Below are positions 1-8,908 of a stretch of 64,000 nt of DNA, in pieces. The stretch covers positions 280,285-344,284 of the forward strand of contig NZ_JAEC01000004.1 of NCBI RefSeq assembly GCF_000518705.1. Reading direction: 5' to 3'. The position numbers and the translations under genes were made by a program. Each line of letters starts with the position of its first letter. Positions within the stretch are counted from its first letter, which is position 1. The notes beneath the pieces were generated by a model. The model was not told the DNA's origin, did no database searches, and worked only from the letters and a program-made list of their open reading frames with translations. The DNA is from Shewanella colwelliana ATCC 39565. Lineage in GTDB: Bacteria; Pseudomonadota; Gammaproteobacteria; Enterobacterales; Shewanellaceae.

Positions 1-411
1 AATGGTTTCCTTCCACTTTTGCGCCATGGTATCGAAGGCAGTATCCCAGCTGATAGGCGTAAAATCGCCGTGCTTGTCGTACTTGCCGTCAGTCATACGC
101 AGCATAGGTGTTTGCAACCTATCTTTGCCGTACATGATCTTAGATAAGAAGTAACCTTTAATGCAGTTTAAACCGCGGTTAACTTCACTTTCTGCATCAC
201 CGTGGGTGGCAACGACTTTGCCATCTCGGGTACCAACAATGACCGAACAACCAGTACCGCAAAAACGGCATGGTGCTTTGTTCCACTCAAGTTTAGTTTC
301 TGCTGAACTGGTAATTAAGTTGCTAGCCGTAGTCGGTAGCGCCAAACCAGCGGCGGTAGCTGCAGTTAATGCCGCATTAGCCTTCATAAATTCGCGTCTA
401 TTCATCTTCAT
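1..411 (-). CDS. napA: NapA, periplasmic nitrate reductase catalytic subunit (N-terminal part)
   Basis: Only the first 137 codons lie in the window; the gene continues past the left edge. NapA reduces nitrate to nitrite in the periplasm with a Mo-bis-MGD cofactor and one [4Fe-4S] cluster. The start is [10 protein letters not shown], a twin-arginine (Tat) signal with an Ala/Thr-rich core. It is followed by the cluster motif CRFCGTGC and a Cys in GLNCIKGYF, the N-terminal [4Fe-4S] ligands of the molybdopterin reductase family. The start codon overlaps the napD stop as ATGA, so the two are translationally coupled. Family assignment is very safe; order E-D-A indicates the napEDABC type. Confidence 0.95.
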   Translation of the reverse strand, partial: MKMNRREFMKANAALTAATAAGLALPTTASNLITSSAETKLEWNKAPCRFCGTGCSVIVGTRDGKVVATHGDAESEVNRGLNCIKGYFLSKIMYGKDRLQTPMLRMTDGKYDKHGDFTPISWDTAFDTMAQKWKETI

Positions 412-665
412 TTTTCACCCTCTTCAAGCACTTCACTTTGGTGATAAACCATGGCCGCCGACAGTACACCCTCAATGCCGTTAATCGCTTCGATATCTGC
501 CATTAATCCTTTTTGAGTCTCACCCTCTAACACCACGACTAGCTTGACCTCATCGTTAACTGACAACTCAGCGTTCTCCATCGTTAAAATGGTCTGCCTA
601 ACATTAGACATTTGTTCAGGCCTGACCTGAACCACTAAGCTTGTGACGTGAAGTTCTTTGCTCAT
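408..665 (-). CDS. napD: NapD, NapA maturation chaperone
   Basis: NapD is a small cytoplasmic chaperone that binds the Tat signal of NapA and holds back its export until the cofactor is loaded. The 85-residue product [14 protein letters not shown]... fits the usual NapD length and ferredoxin-like fold, with the typical VRPEQ and [11 protein letters not shown] segments. A longer reading frame extends upstream, but the ATG at 665 is preceded by AAAGAGTGA at good spacing and begins exactly where family similarity begins. It sits between napE and napA and overlaps napA by 4 bases. Confidence 0.93.
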   Translation of the reverse strand: MSKELHVTSLVVQVRPEQMSNVRQTILTMENAELSVNDEVKLVVVLEGETQKGLMADIEAINGIEGVLSAAMVYHQSEVLEEGEK

Positions 666-706
666 TTGTAAATCACTCTTTATTTTATTTATTAGATGGC
701 AGTGGT

Positions 707-865
707 TTAGCCTGCGCCTGGCGGTCCCATCACTATCTGGCCAAACCAAATAGCAAATCCCAGCCCAGACACGAGTAACACTGACAGCAGTGGAGCAAGA
801 AAAACGGTTAGAAAGATAAATATTTTTAACTCTAAGCTTTTTTCTTCATTTGATGTGGAACTCAT
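707..865 (-). CDS. napE: NapE, small membrane protein of the nap operon
   Basis: This 52-residue ORF reads MSSTSNEEKSLELKIFIF and has one hydrophobic segment (about residues 14-45) ending in the NapE-like tail FGQIVMGPPGAG. NapE is a single-span inner-membrane protein found first in napEDABC operons; its function is unknown. GGAGG lies just upstream of the ATG (870-874). An overlapping ATG four bases upstream is out of frame and gives no product. It is the first gene after the regulatory region, with napD 41 bases downstream. Confidence 0.88.
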   Translation of the reverse strand: MSSTSNEEKSLELKIFIFLTVFLAPLLSVLLVSGLGFAIWFGQIVMGPPGAG

Positions 866-1004
866 GCATCCTCCAACGGGTCATGTCGGTTTTACACTTA
901 GGTGCAGAACACTTACACAAACGTAATTTTGTTAAGTAAGACAGCCTTATACAGTGCCAATCTCCTTACGCACTATGGTATCAATAATTTGTTAACATTC
1001 TGTA

Positions 1005-1020
1005 TACCCCTAAATCGGTA
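1005..1020. promoter_or_regulatory. Candidate NarP/NarL operator upstream of napE
   Basis: TACCCCT-AA-ATCGGTA is a 7-2-7 inverted heptamer arrangement. The left half fits TACYYMT fully and the right half, read on the other strand (TACCGAT), has one mismatch. NarP binds this arrangement and controls nap operons in enterobacteria. The neighbouring FNR-like site supports a nitrate/anaerobic control region. It is an inference from pattern only. Confidence 0.5.
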
Positions 1021-1034
1021 AAAGCTACACCCGC

Positions 1035-1048
1035 TTGATCCAGATCAT
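1035..1048. promoter_or_regulatory. Candidate FNR/EtrA site for the nap operon
   Basis: TTGATCCAGATCAT matches the FNR consensus TTGAT-N4-ATCAA except for the last base. It lies 29 bases (centre to centre) upstream of the NarP-like site relative to napE, an order like that of the E. coli napF promoter. The 866-1281 stretch holds no credible gene: it carries this site, the NarP-like site and the hrpA terminator. Confidence 0.6.
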
Positions 1049-1237
1049 CCTTTTATCGCTGATACTACCTAGATCACCCTGTGTAAGCGTCGTTTTCGAT
1101 TGAGAAAGCAGCAAAATGAATACATTAGCTATTCATAAACCTCTAAAACATAGACTGTTATAGTGCAATTTGTAAGCAGAACTGTGATCTAAATCCTGAA
1201 AATATCCCCTTAGGAGTACATGGTTTTTATAAGGCCA

Positions 1238-1266
1238 AAAAAAAGCACCTTAACTAAGGTGCTTTT
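1238..1266 (-). terminator. Rho-independent terminator after hrpA
   Basis: Arms AAAAGCACCTT and AAGGTGCTTTT surround the loop AACT; reading on the minus strand, an unbroken T tract follows. It lies 16 bases past the hrpA stop codon. Confidence 0.85.
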
Positions 1267-1281
1267 AATAAGATTTAACGG

Positions 1282-4200
1282 TTAGGTTTCACTGATTTGG
1301 TGCATGATCCGTTTTTCAGAGATCGGATAGGCCGTTCCCAAGACTTGAGCAAAACAGGAGACACGATACTCCTCTATCATCCAACGCGCATCAATGAGCG
1401 CTTCAGGAATCGGTATGGTCCGTGGGACTTTTGCTAATTGCTCATCAAGTAGCTTCTGTACGTTATTGATACTATGAAGATGCAGACGGTCGCGGTTAGG
1501 ATCCACAGGTAACTTATCTAAACGGTTATCAATCGCTTTAAGGTAGCGCACTAAATCAGGTAAACGCTGCCAGCCACACTGCTCGACAAAGCCCTTGAAC
1601 ACCAGTTTATCCAACTGTGCTTGTATATCACTCATCGCAAACGCGATATCTAAACTAATTTTGCCTTTTAGGCGCTTCTTGACCTTTTGGTATAAGGTTA
1701 AAATCTCTTCGACTTTTAGGGCTATTTTGGCTGCTGTGGGGTTTAACTCCTGACGCACCCAATCTTTAGCTTGGTCAAATTGCTCTGCGTTACGAACATC
1801 GAGGCCTTTTTCATCGAGCAGTTGCTGCACTGCCGCCGACAAAATATCATCAATAAGAATATGTACCTGGCCAAATGGATTAAAATACATCGCCAGTTTT
1901 GCCTTGTTCGGCAAACTGTTCTGCAGATGTTTTACCGGCGACGGAATGTTAATCAGCAATAGACGTTGTAAGCCGTTGCGATGCACTCGACTTGCCTCAT
2001 TTTCATCATCAAACAATTTGATCGACACACTGGTTCTATCATCCACCAACGCAGGAAATGCTTTGACTTCAAAGTTACCTTTACGTTTTTCATACTGCTT
2101 AGGCAAACTGCCAAAATTCCATTCGGTTAGGTCTGCTTTTTCGATACCCGTTTCAGCGACATTACGAATGGCCTGAGTCACCTGCCCCTGCAATTGCGAC
2201 TTCAATGTCTCCAGATCACGACCTTGGCTGATCACTTTGCCCTTGTCATCTTCAACATTAAAGTTAATCAACAGATGCGCAGTGAGCTGCGATAGATCGA
2301 AATCTTCTGGGGATATTCGTACGCCGCTCATGCGCAATAACTGCTTACACATGGCATCGAGCAAACCAATATCGGTGGCTTTCATCGCCTGTAAGCACGC
2401 TTTAGCATAATCAGGGGCTGGCACAAAGTTACGCCGTAATGCCTTGGGCAGCGACTTAATCAGCGCGATACATTTCTCTTCCCGAAGACCTGGCACTAAC
2501 CAATCAAATCCCACACTGTCTATCTGATTAAGCAGTGCAACGGGAATATGTACCGACACGCCATCGTCAATGGCTGATGGTTCAAAATGATAACTTAGAC
2601 CGAGCTTAAGATTCCCCTGATGCCAATAGTCGGGAAAATCGAGCGCTGATACGTGGTCATCGCTGCGTTTCATTAACTGATCACGCTCAAAATCGAGTAA
2701 ATCAGGATGACTTCGCTTCTCTTTTTTCCACCAGCTTAGCAGCTTTGGCGCGTTGTAGATCCCTTGAGGGATCCGTGGTTCATAGAAGTCGACGAGCGCC
2801 TGCTCATCAACCAAAATATCTCGTCGCCGAGATTTATGCTCCAGAGCTTCGATATCTTGCAGTAAGTTGCGATTTTTAACAAAGAAGGCTTCATTGGTGC
2901 GCAATTCACCCTCAGCAAGCGCGCTCCGAATAAAGATCTCTCGCGCTTCAATTGGATTAACAGGCCCATACTGCGCCCGTCGTCGATTGACAATCGTTAA
3001 CCCATAGAGCTGTTGGTTTTCAAGGGCGATAACACTGCCCTGTTTAGCCTCGAAATGGGGTTCTACATAGTTTTTCTTAACCAGGTGGGCCGCTAGCGGC
3101 TCAACCCATTCCGGTTGGATTTTGGCACAGCATCTTGCAAACAAACGCGACGTCTCGGTCATCTCAGCGGCCATAATCCATTTAGGCCCTTTCTTAGCAA
3201 GTGGCGAACCAGGGAAGACGAAAAACTTGCGATTTCGTGCCCCAAGGTATTCATTATCTTTATCTTTAAAACCAATGTGGCTAAGCAAGCCAGTCAGCAG
3301 CGCCTTATGCAACAGCTCATAATCTGCGGGCTCAGCATTGAGTTTCCACTTTAAATCATGCACTGCCTGACGTAACTGCGCGTAAAGATCTTGCCACTCA
3401 CGCACGCGCAGATAAGCCAAAAACTCCTGCTTACATAACTTTCTAAACTGGCTTGCCGACAGTGCTTTTTGCTCTGTCTTGATATGGTCCCAAAGCTTAA
3501 CCCATGAGATAAAGTCCGAATCTTTATCACTAAAGCGACGATGCGCCTCATCAGCCGACTGTTTTTTATCCATGGGGCGTTCACGTGGGTCCTGAATCGA
3601 CAGGCCTGCGGTGATCACTAACACTTCATGTAAACAACCAAATTCGTTGGCCTGCACAACCATTCTTGCCAACCTTGGATCAACAGGAATGGATGCCAAT
3701 TGACGCCCAAGTGGGGTTAGTTGCAGTTGGCCTTTATGCTTTTTGACCGACTGCAACTCTTCAAGTAATAGGAAGCCATCACGGATATAGCGAGAATCGG
3801 GTGGCTGAATAAACGGAAAACCTTCAATATCACCCAGACCAATCGCTAGCATCTGCAAAATCACCGAAGCCAAGTTGGTGCGCAGAATTTCGGGATCGGT
3901 AAACTCAGGACGATTATTGAAATCTTGTTCATCATACAGACGAATACAGATCCCCGGTGCGACACGGCCACAACGTCCTTGACGCTGGTTAGCACTCGCC
4001 TGTGAAATGGGCTCAATTGGCAGACGCTGTACCTTAGTACGGTAGCTATAGCGGCTTATCCGTGCCGTACCTGGGTCAATAACATAACGAATCCCTGGTA
4101 CTGTTAATGAGGTTTCGGCCACGTTGGTCGCCAAAACGATGCGGCGGCCAATATGGCTCTTGAACACCTTAGATTGTTCGCCATAAGAGAGTCTGGCATA

Positions 4201-5163
4201 GAGAGGTAATATCTCAGTGTCACGGTATTGTTGCTTATTAAGCTGATCGGCTACATCACGGATCTCGCGTTCGCCATTCATAAAAATAAGAATGTCACCT
4301 TGGCCTTCGGCCATTAGTTCTTCAACGGCGGCAAAAATACCATCGGTCAAATCGAGATCGGCGTCTTGCTCTTGCACTAACGGGCGGTAACGTGTCTCTA
4401 CGGGGTAGGTTCTACCTGAAACCTCAATCACTGGAGCATTGTCAAAATGCTTAGAAAAACGCTCAACGTCGATTGTTGCCGAGGTAATGATCACTTTAAG
4501 ATCAGAGCGTTTTCTTAGTACATTTTTTAGATAACCGAGGATAAAATCGATGTTGAGGCTACGTTCATGGGCTTCATCGATAATGATGGTGTCATATTGG
4601 TCCAGCAGCTTATCGGACGTCAGCTCAGCCAATAAAATACCATCGGTCATCAATTTGATGTATGAACTGGGCTTAATGGCGTCGGCAAAACGGACTTTAA
4701 AGCCGACCACTTCCCCTAGCGGACTGTTAAGCTCTTCAGCCACCCGGCTCGCAACACTGCGCGCTGCGAGTCGCCTTGGCTGCGTGTGCCCGATTAACCC
4801 CCGTGTACCTAGACCCAGCTCCAAACAGATTTTAGGTAACTGGGTCGTCTTACCTGAGCCAGTTTCACCTGCAATAATAACCACTTGGTTACCAGCGATC
4901 GCGCGAGCGATCTCATCGCGTTTTTGAGAGATAGGTAACTCTTCAGGGTAGTTAATCGTCGGCCGATTACTGCGCCGCTGCTCGACTTTCGCAGCCGCCT
5001 CGATAGCAAGCTGCTCCAACTTAGCGACTTCTTGGCTTTTCTTTTCTGCATCGGTTTGTTTATTAAGACGATAGAGACGACGCCTAATCCTCGCCGCATC
5101 GGCTTGATAACATTGCTTTAAGAAGGCATTAGAGAGGGGATGGCTAGGCGAGTTCAAATGCAA
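1282..5163 (-). CDS. hrpA: ATP-dependent RNA helicase HrpA
   Basis: DEAH-box RNA helicase of 1293 residues, very close to the E. coli length of 1300. Visible motifs are Walker A GETGSGKTT (99-107), DEAH (196-199), SAT (228-230) and the motif VI region ANQRQGRCGRVAPG. The helicase-associated and OB-fold domains follow, and the long C-terminal HrpA-specific region ends in ISEKRIMHQI. HrpA acts on structured mRNA and rescues stalled ribosomes in E. coli. The start is TTG at 5163: an in-frame stop lies three codons upstream and no ATG occurs nearby, so a TTG (or the ATT just before it) must be used. It stands alone between two hairpins. Confidence 0.96.
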   Translation of the reverse strand: MHLNSPSHPLSNAFLKQCYQADAARIRRRLYRLNKQTDAEKKSQEVAKLEQLAIEAAAKVEQRRSNRPTINYPEELPISQKRDEIARAIAGNQVVIIAGETGSGKTTQLPKICLELGLGTRGLIGHTQPRRLAARSVASRVAEELNSPLGEVVGFKVRFADAIKPSSYIKLMTDGILLAELTSDKLLDQYDTIIIDEAHERSLNIDFILGYLKNVLRKRSDLKVIITSATIDVERFSKHFDNAPVIEVSGRTYPVETRYRPLVQEQDADLDLTDGIFAAVEELMAEGQGDILIFMNGEREIRDVADQLNKQQYRDTEILPLYARLSYGEQSKVFKSHIGRRIVLATNVAETSLTVPGIRYVIDPGTARISRYSYRTKVQRLPIEPISQASANQRQGRCGRVAPGICIRLYDEQDFNNRPEFTDPEILRTNLASVILQMLAIGLGDIEGFPFIQPPDSRYIRDGFLLLEELQSVKKHKGQLQLTPLGRQLASIPVDPRLARMVVQANEFGCLHEVLVITAGLSIQDPRERPMDKKQSADEAHRRFSDKDSDFISWVKLWDHIKTEQKALSASQFRKLCKQEFLAYLRVREWQDLYAQLRQAVHDLKWKLNAEPADYELLHKALLTGLLSHIGFKDKDNEYLGARNRKFFVFPGSPLAKKGPKWIMAAEMTETSRLFARCCAKIQPEWVEPLAAHLVKKNYVEPHFEAKQGSVIALENQQLYGLTIVNRRRAQYGPVNPIEAREIFIRSALAEGELRTNEAFFVKNRNLLQDIEALEHKSRRRDILVDEQALVDFYEPRIPQGIYNAPKLLSWWKKEKRSHPDLLDFERDQLMKRSDDHVSALDFPDYWHQGNLKLGLSYHFEPSAIDDGVSVHIPVALLNQIDSVGFDWLVPGLREEKCIALIKSLPKALRRNFVPAPDYAKACLQAMKATDIGLLDAMCKQLLRMSGVRISPEDFDLSQLTAHLLINFNVEDDKGKVISQGRDLETLKSQLQGQVTQAIRNVAETGIEKADLTEWNFGSLPKQYEKRKGNFEVKAFPALVDDRTSVSIKLFDDENEASRVHRNGLQRLLLINIPSPVKHLQNSLPNKAKLAMYFNPFGQVHILIDDILSAAVQQLLDEKGLDVRNAEQFDQAKDWVRQELNPTAAKIALKVEEILTLYQKVKKRLKGKISLDIAFAMSDIQAQLDKLVFKGFVEQCGWQRLPDLVRYLKAIDNRLDKLPVDPNRDRLHLHSINNVQKLLDEQLAKVPRTIPIPEALIDARWMIEEYRVSCFAQVLGTAYPISEKRIMHQISET

Positions 5164-5186
5164 AATCCATTATCGAAAAACACAAA

Positions 5187-5235
5187 AGAGCGATCCTACC
5201 AATTAACGCGGTGATTTGGTATGGAAAATCGCTCT
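5187..5235 (-). terminator. Long imperfect hairpin between the CBS gene and hrpA
   Basis: Outer arms AGAGCGAT and ATCGCTCT (8 bp, perfect) enclose inner arms TACCAA and TTGGTA. On the minus strand the second outer arm runs into TTTGTGTTTTT, which fits termination of the CBS-protein transcript, or attenuation before the hrpA start 24 bases on. The function is inferred from shape only. Confidence 0.5.
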
Positions 5236-5291
5236 TAGTGGCCAATATGTCGCCACATTATGCAATTGGCTAAGGATCTGTTAAAAATCGT

Positions 5292-5708
5292 TTATGCAGG
5301 CTTCAAATAACACTCTTGCATGGACGTATTAATTGCCCCCAACACCGCATGTCGGTCAATAGTGCCTACCACTTTTCCATTATCAATCACCGGATAGATT
5401 TTAGGTTTAGGCTGCAGCATCTGCTCCGCGAGGGTAATTATTGGCAAATCTTTTGTCACTGTCAGTACATCACTGCGCATGCAGTCACTCACGTTAGCCA
5501 CCAGATCACAATGATAGGTACTTTTTAACATGACAGCTAAACAATCTTGTTGCGACAAAAAACCCACTAAATGGCCTTGTACATCGACCACTGCCGCACC
5601 AATTTTTTTCTGCTTTACTAATTTCTCAACAGCGGCGGCCAGTGTCATATCGGCTTGTAATAACACAGGTTGACGGTCCATATAATCCACAACTTTCATT
5701 GATTCCAT
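5292..5708 (-). CDS. CBS-domain pair protein
   Basis: A 138-residue protein made of two CBS motifs (about residues 5-60 and 75-130), each with the typical hydrophobic run and GxxxxxD turn (VGFLSQQDCL, VGTIDRHAVL). CBS pairs bind adenine nucleotides and usually sense energy or redox state; no catalytic domain is attached. The ATG at 5708 follows AAAGGAG at 9-base spacing. It is divergent from the hydrogenase operon and shares its 342-bp upstream region, so co-regulation is possible, but the specific role is unknown. Confidence 0.85.
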   Translation of the reverse strand: MESMKVVDYMDRQPVLLQADMTLAAAVEKLVKQKKIGAAVVDVQGHLVGFLSQQDCLAVMLKSTYHCDLVANVSDCMRSDVLTVTKDLPIITLAEQMLQPKPKIYPVIDNGKVVGTIDRHAVLGAINTSMQECYLKPA

Positions 5709-5951
5709 AGCCTAACTCCTTTTGAAGGTATTCATCTTAAGTGTATATAAGGTTGGTCTAAAAAGCCGAAGATTTAGCCGATATTATTTATAAGTAATAA
5801 AAACATGTGATTAGGAGCGAGTGACAAAATCCTACCCCGATCACAGACAAATAAATAGTTGCGACAATTTGTCCATAGTTACAATTTAAACATGATCTAG
5901 CTCATACGAATTAAGGGTAAAGGTTAGCCAAAATCACAAGAAGTCAAAAGG

Positions 5952-5993
5952 TTGATATACATCAATAATCAACTGCAAATTGCGGCCTAAACT
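5952..5993 (+). promoter_or_regulatory. FNR/EtrA-type class II promoter of the hydrogenase operon
   Basis: TTGATATACATCAA (5952-5965) is a perfect match to the FNR consensus. A -10-like hexamer TAAACT lies at 5988-5993. If transcription starts near 6000, the FNR site is centred at about -41.5, the class II activation position. A weaker CRP-like element, CATGATCTAGCTCATA (5891-5906), lies upstream. The rest of 5709-6050 holds no gene. Binding is inferred, but consensus and spacing agree. Confidence 0.75.
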
Positions 5994-6050
5994 TGATTAC
6001 TGAATAGTGCCACTACATTTTCGCATCAAAATGACAACAAAGGGTTAACC

Positions 6051-7187
6051 ATGGACACACATGCCGCCTTATATGAACAGGGAAAAGCGCGTCTTGAAAT
6101 GTTACGCAGCTTAGAACCTCGTCATGCTCATTCATTGCAAACTAAAATGGAAGAACATGGCGTTACCCGCCGAGACTTTATGAAATGGAGCGCTGCTGTA
6201 ACCGCAATGCTCGCACTGCCACTCCCCTTTAGCACCTTAGTCGCTGAAGCGGCAGAGCTGGCAGATAGAGCCCCCTTAATCTGGTTACACATGGCTGAGT
6301 GTACAGGATGTTCTGAATCACTCGTTCGCGCCGATACCCCTAACCTAGACTCTCTTATCTTCGACCACATCTCGCTTGAATACCATGAAACATTAATGGC
6401 CGCCGCAGGTTGGCAAGCTGAAGAGAACCTAGAACACGCTCTGGAGACCTATAAAGGCAATTACCTTTTAGCCGTCGAAGGAGCAATCCCCACGGCCAAT
6501 AACGGTTCATTCCTAACGGTTGGCTGTAAAGGTCATACTGGACTCGAGATTATTAAGCATGCTGCCGAAGGCGCCGCCGCGATAATTTCTGTCGGGACTT
6601 GTGCCTCATTTGGTGGTGTGCAAGCCGCAGCACCAAACCCAACAGGTGCAAAAGGTGTTGACCAAATCGTCAATAAGACGGTCGTTAATTTAGGTGGTTG
6701 CCCACCAAGTGAGAAAAACATTGTCGGTACCCTGATGTATTTCATCATGTTCGGAAAATTACCCGCACTGGATATGTTTAACCGTCCTAAATGGGCTTAC
6801 GGTGCGCGCGTTCATGACAACTGCGAACGTCGTGGTCGCTTCGACGCTGGCGAATTTGTCGAAGAGTTTGGTGATACCGGTGCCAAAGAAGGTTACTGTT
6901 TATATAAAGTTGGTTGTAAAGGGCCATACACCTATAACAACTGCCCCACAGAGCGCTTTAACCACCATACCAGCTGGCCCGTATTAGCAGGTCACGGCTG
7001 TATGGGCTGCTCAGAACCCAACTTCTGGGATGACATGGCAGATTTCGAAAAACCCCTCGGCAGACAGCTCCTTCATGGGCTCGATGCAACCGCCGACACA
7101 GTAGGCGCGGTTATTTTGGGTGCCACAGCTGTAGGTATCGGCGCTCACGCTGTTGCCAGCGTATTTGCCAATTCGAAAGAGGACTAA
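6051..7187 (+). CDS. hyaA: [NiFe] hydrogenase small subunit HyaA
   Basis: The small subunit carries the three Fe-S clusters that pass electrons from the NiFe site to the membrane cytochrome b. The precursor has 378 residues with a Tat motif RRDFMKW at 40-46 and a C-terminal hydrophobic helix (about 345-370) that anchors it facing the periplasm. Proximal cluster ligands are seen in ECTGCSE (C84, C87) and VGTCASFGG (C184), and distal/medial ligands in HDNCERRGRF, VGCKGPY, NNCPTERFN and GHGCMGCSEPNFW. The extra proximal cysteines of O2-tolerant enzymes are absent (Gly at 86 and 189). It is the first gene of the operon. Confidence 0.97.
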   Translation: MDTHAALYEQGKARLEMLRSLEPRHAHSLQTKMEEHGVTRRDFMKWSAAVTAMLALPLPFSTLVAEAAELADRAPLIWLHMAECTGCSESLVRADTPNLDSLIFDHISLEYHETLMAAAGWQAEENLEHALETYKGNYLLAVEGAIPTANNGSFLTVGCKGHTGLEIIKHAAEGAAAIISVGTCASFGGVQAAAPNPTGAKGVDQIVNKTVVNLGGCPPSEKNIVGTLMYFIMFGKLPALDMFNRPKWAYGARVHDNCERRGRFDAGEFVEEFGDTGAKEGYCLYKVGCKGPYTYNNCPTERFNHHTSWPVLAGHGCMGCSEPNFWDDMADFEKPLGRQLLHGLDATADTVGAVILGATAVGIGAHAVASVFANSKED

Positions 7188-7191
7188 TTCA

Positions 7192-8898
7192 ATGAGCAAA
7201 CGTGTAGTTATCGACCCTATCACTCGTATCGAAGGCCATTTGCGAGTCGAGGTCGAAGTTGACGAGAATAATGTTGTTCAAAAGGCCTGGTCTTCATCGA
7301 CCCTCTGGCGTGGTATAGAGGTGATCCTAAAAGGTCGTACCCCCATGGACGTTGGCTTAATTGTTCAACGTATCTGTGGCGTATGTACCTACTCTCATTA
7401 TCGTTGCGGCACAGAAGCCGTTGAAAATGCATTAGGAGTCAAGATCCCGCTTAACGCCAAATATCTACGTTCGTTAATGCAAACGTCGCTATATATGCAT
7501 GATCATATTGTGCACTTCTACCATCTTCACGGCCTAGATTGGGTTGATGTGGTCTCGGCGTTGAGTGCCGACCCTGCTGCAGCGGCGCAAGTGGCGCTGA
7601 AATATACCGACAAGCCTATTGCTGCAGGTGAAGGTGAGCTTCGCGCCGTACAAGAGCGCGTAAAAGGCTTTGTTGAAACCGGTAAACTTGGCCCATTTGC
7701 TAACGCTTATTGGGGCAATGGCACCTATAAGTTTACCCCAGAGCAAAACCTGATTGCCCTATCTCACTACCTTAAAGCACTCGAGGTTCAGCGTGTTGCG
7801 GCTGAGATGTTGGCCATTTTCGGTGGTAAACAGCCTCATCCACAGTCATTAGTGGTTGGTGGAGTGACTTCGGTGCGTGACATGCTAAGCCCTGCTCGTC
7901 TACAAGAGTGGAAGCAAAAACACGCCATTGTGACTGACTTTATTCATCGCGCCTATAAAGCCGACATCGTCATGGCTGCTGAAGCATTTGGTGGAGAACC
8001 CAGCGTACTGGGCGGTGTTAACGTTAAGAACTTCTTGGCGACTAATGACTTTGTGCTCGCCGATGGTCAGTATATGTTCGACCAAGGTGTGATCATGAAT
8101 GGCGACTTAGCCAACGTGTCAGACCTTAATCCTGAACTGATTAAAGAGGATGTTAGCCACGCTTGGTACACAGCCGATGGCCCACAACACCCATACGATG
8201 GCACTACAGTGCCTAATTATACAGGGTTTGTTGAGCGCGACACGGTTTACGGCAAGCTGCCCACCCTCGACGGTGATGGCAAGTACACTTGGGTTAAATC
8301 ACCTCGTTATCAAGGTGAACCTGTTGAAGTGGGTCCACTTTCTAGTCTGCTAGTGAGCTACGCCCGCGGTAACAAGGTTGTCGTCGACGCCGTCAACGGC
8401 TTATTAGAAGTTACAGGTTTACCTGTTGCGGCGCTGTTCACCACTTTGGGACGCACCGCAGCTCGTATGTTACAAACTGTGATTGTGGCGGAAGAGGGAC
8501 TGAAAACTTTCGATGCACTAATCCAAAACATTCAAGTTGATGACAGTACCTATGTGAAACCAGAGATGGATCCTAATCGTGAGTATGTTGGACATGCCAT
8601 GATAGAAGCACCACGCGGTATGCTCAGCCATTGGATCCGCATTAAAAATGGCTTAGTAGAGAACTATCAAGCGGTAGTACCGACCACATGGAACGCGGGC
8701 CCAGTCGATGCCGAAGGCAAAGTAGGACCTTACGAAGCCTCGCTAGTGGGATTAAAGCTTGAAGATCCAACCAAACCGTTAGAAGTGATCCGTATCATCC
8801 ACTCATTTGACCCTTGTATGGCATGTTCTGTACATGTGATGGATTACAAAGGCCAAGAGTTAGGTGAGTTCCGCATCGATCCAAACGGAAATAGTTAA
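7192..8898 (+). CDS. hyaB: [NiFe] hydrogenase large subunit HyaB
   Basis: The catalytic subunit (568 residues) holds the Ni-Fe(CN)2CO site where H2 is split. The four nickel ligands are present as RICGVC (C62, C65) and DPCMACSVH (C542, C545). About 20 residues follow His548 and are normally removed by the maturation protease after cofactor insertion. I use the ATG at 7192, where RVVIDPITRIEGH begins and AAAGAGG lies upstream; the longer frame from 7153 overlaps hyaA. It is exported with HyaA by the small subunit's Tat signal. Confidence 0.97.
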   Translation: MSKRVVIDPITRIEGHLRVEVEVDENNVVQKAWSSSTLWRGIEVILKGRTPMDVGLIVQRICGVCTYSHYRCGTEAVENALGVKIPLNAKYLRSLMQTSLYMHDHIVHFYHLHGLDWVDVVSALSADPAAAAQVALKYTDKPIAAGEGELRAVQERVKGFVETGKLGPFANAYWGNGTYKFTPEQNLIALSHYLKALEVQRVAAEMLAIFGGKQPHPQSLVVGGVTSVRDMLSPARLQEWKQKHAIVTDFIHRAYKADIVMAAEAFGGEPSVLGGVNVKNFLATNDFVLADGQYMFDQGVIMNGDLANVSDLNPELIKEDVSHAWYTADGPQHPYDGTTVPNYTGFVERDTVYGKLPTLDGDGKYTWVKSPRYQGEPVEVGPLSSLLVSYARGNKVVVDAVNGLLEVTGLPVAALFTTLGRTAARMLQTVIVAEEGLKTFDALIQNIQVDDSTYVKPEMDPNREYVGHAMIEAPRGMLSHWIRIKNGLVENYQAVVPTTWNAGPVDAEGKVGPYEASLVGLKLEDPTKPLEVIRIIHSFDPCMACSVHVMDYKGQELGEFRIDPNGNS

Positions 8899-8908
8899 GG
8901 AGCAACTC

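Noticed and set aside
4550..4927. 125-codon plus-strand frame inside hrpA
   Set aside because: Opposite the DEAH helicase core, with no motif of its own.
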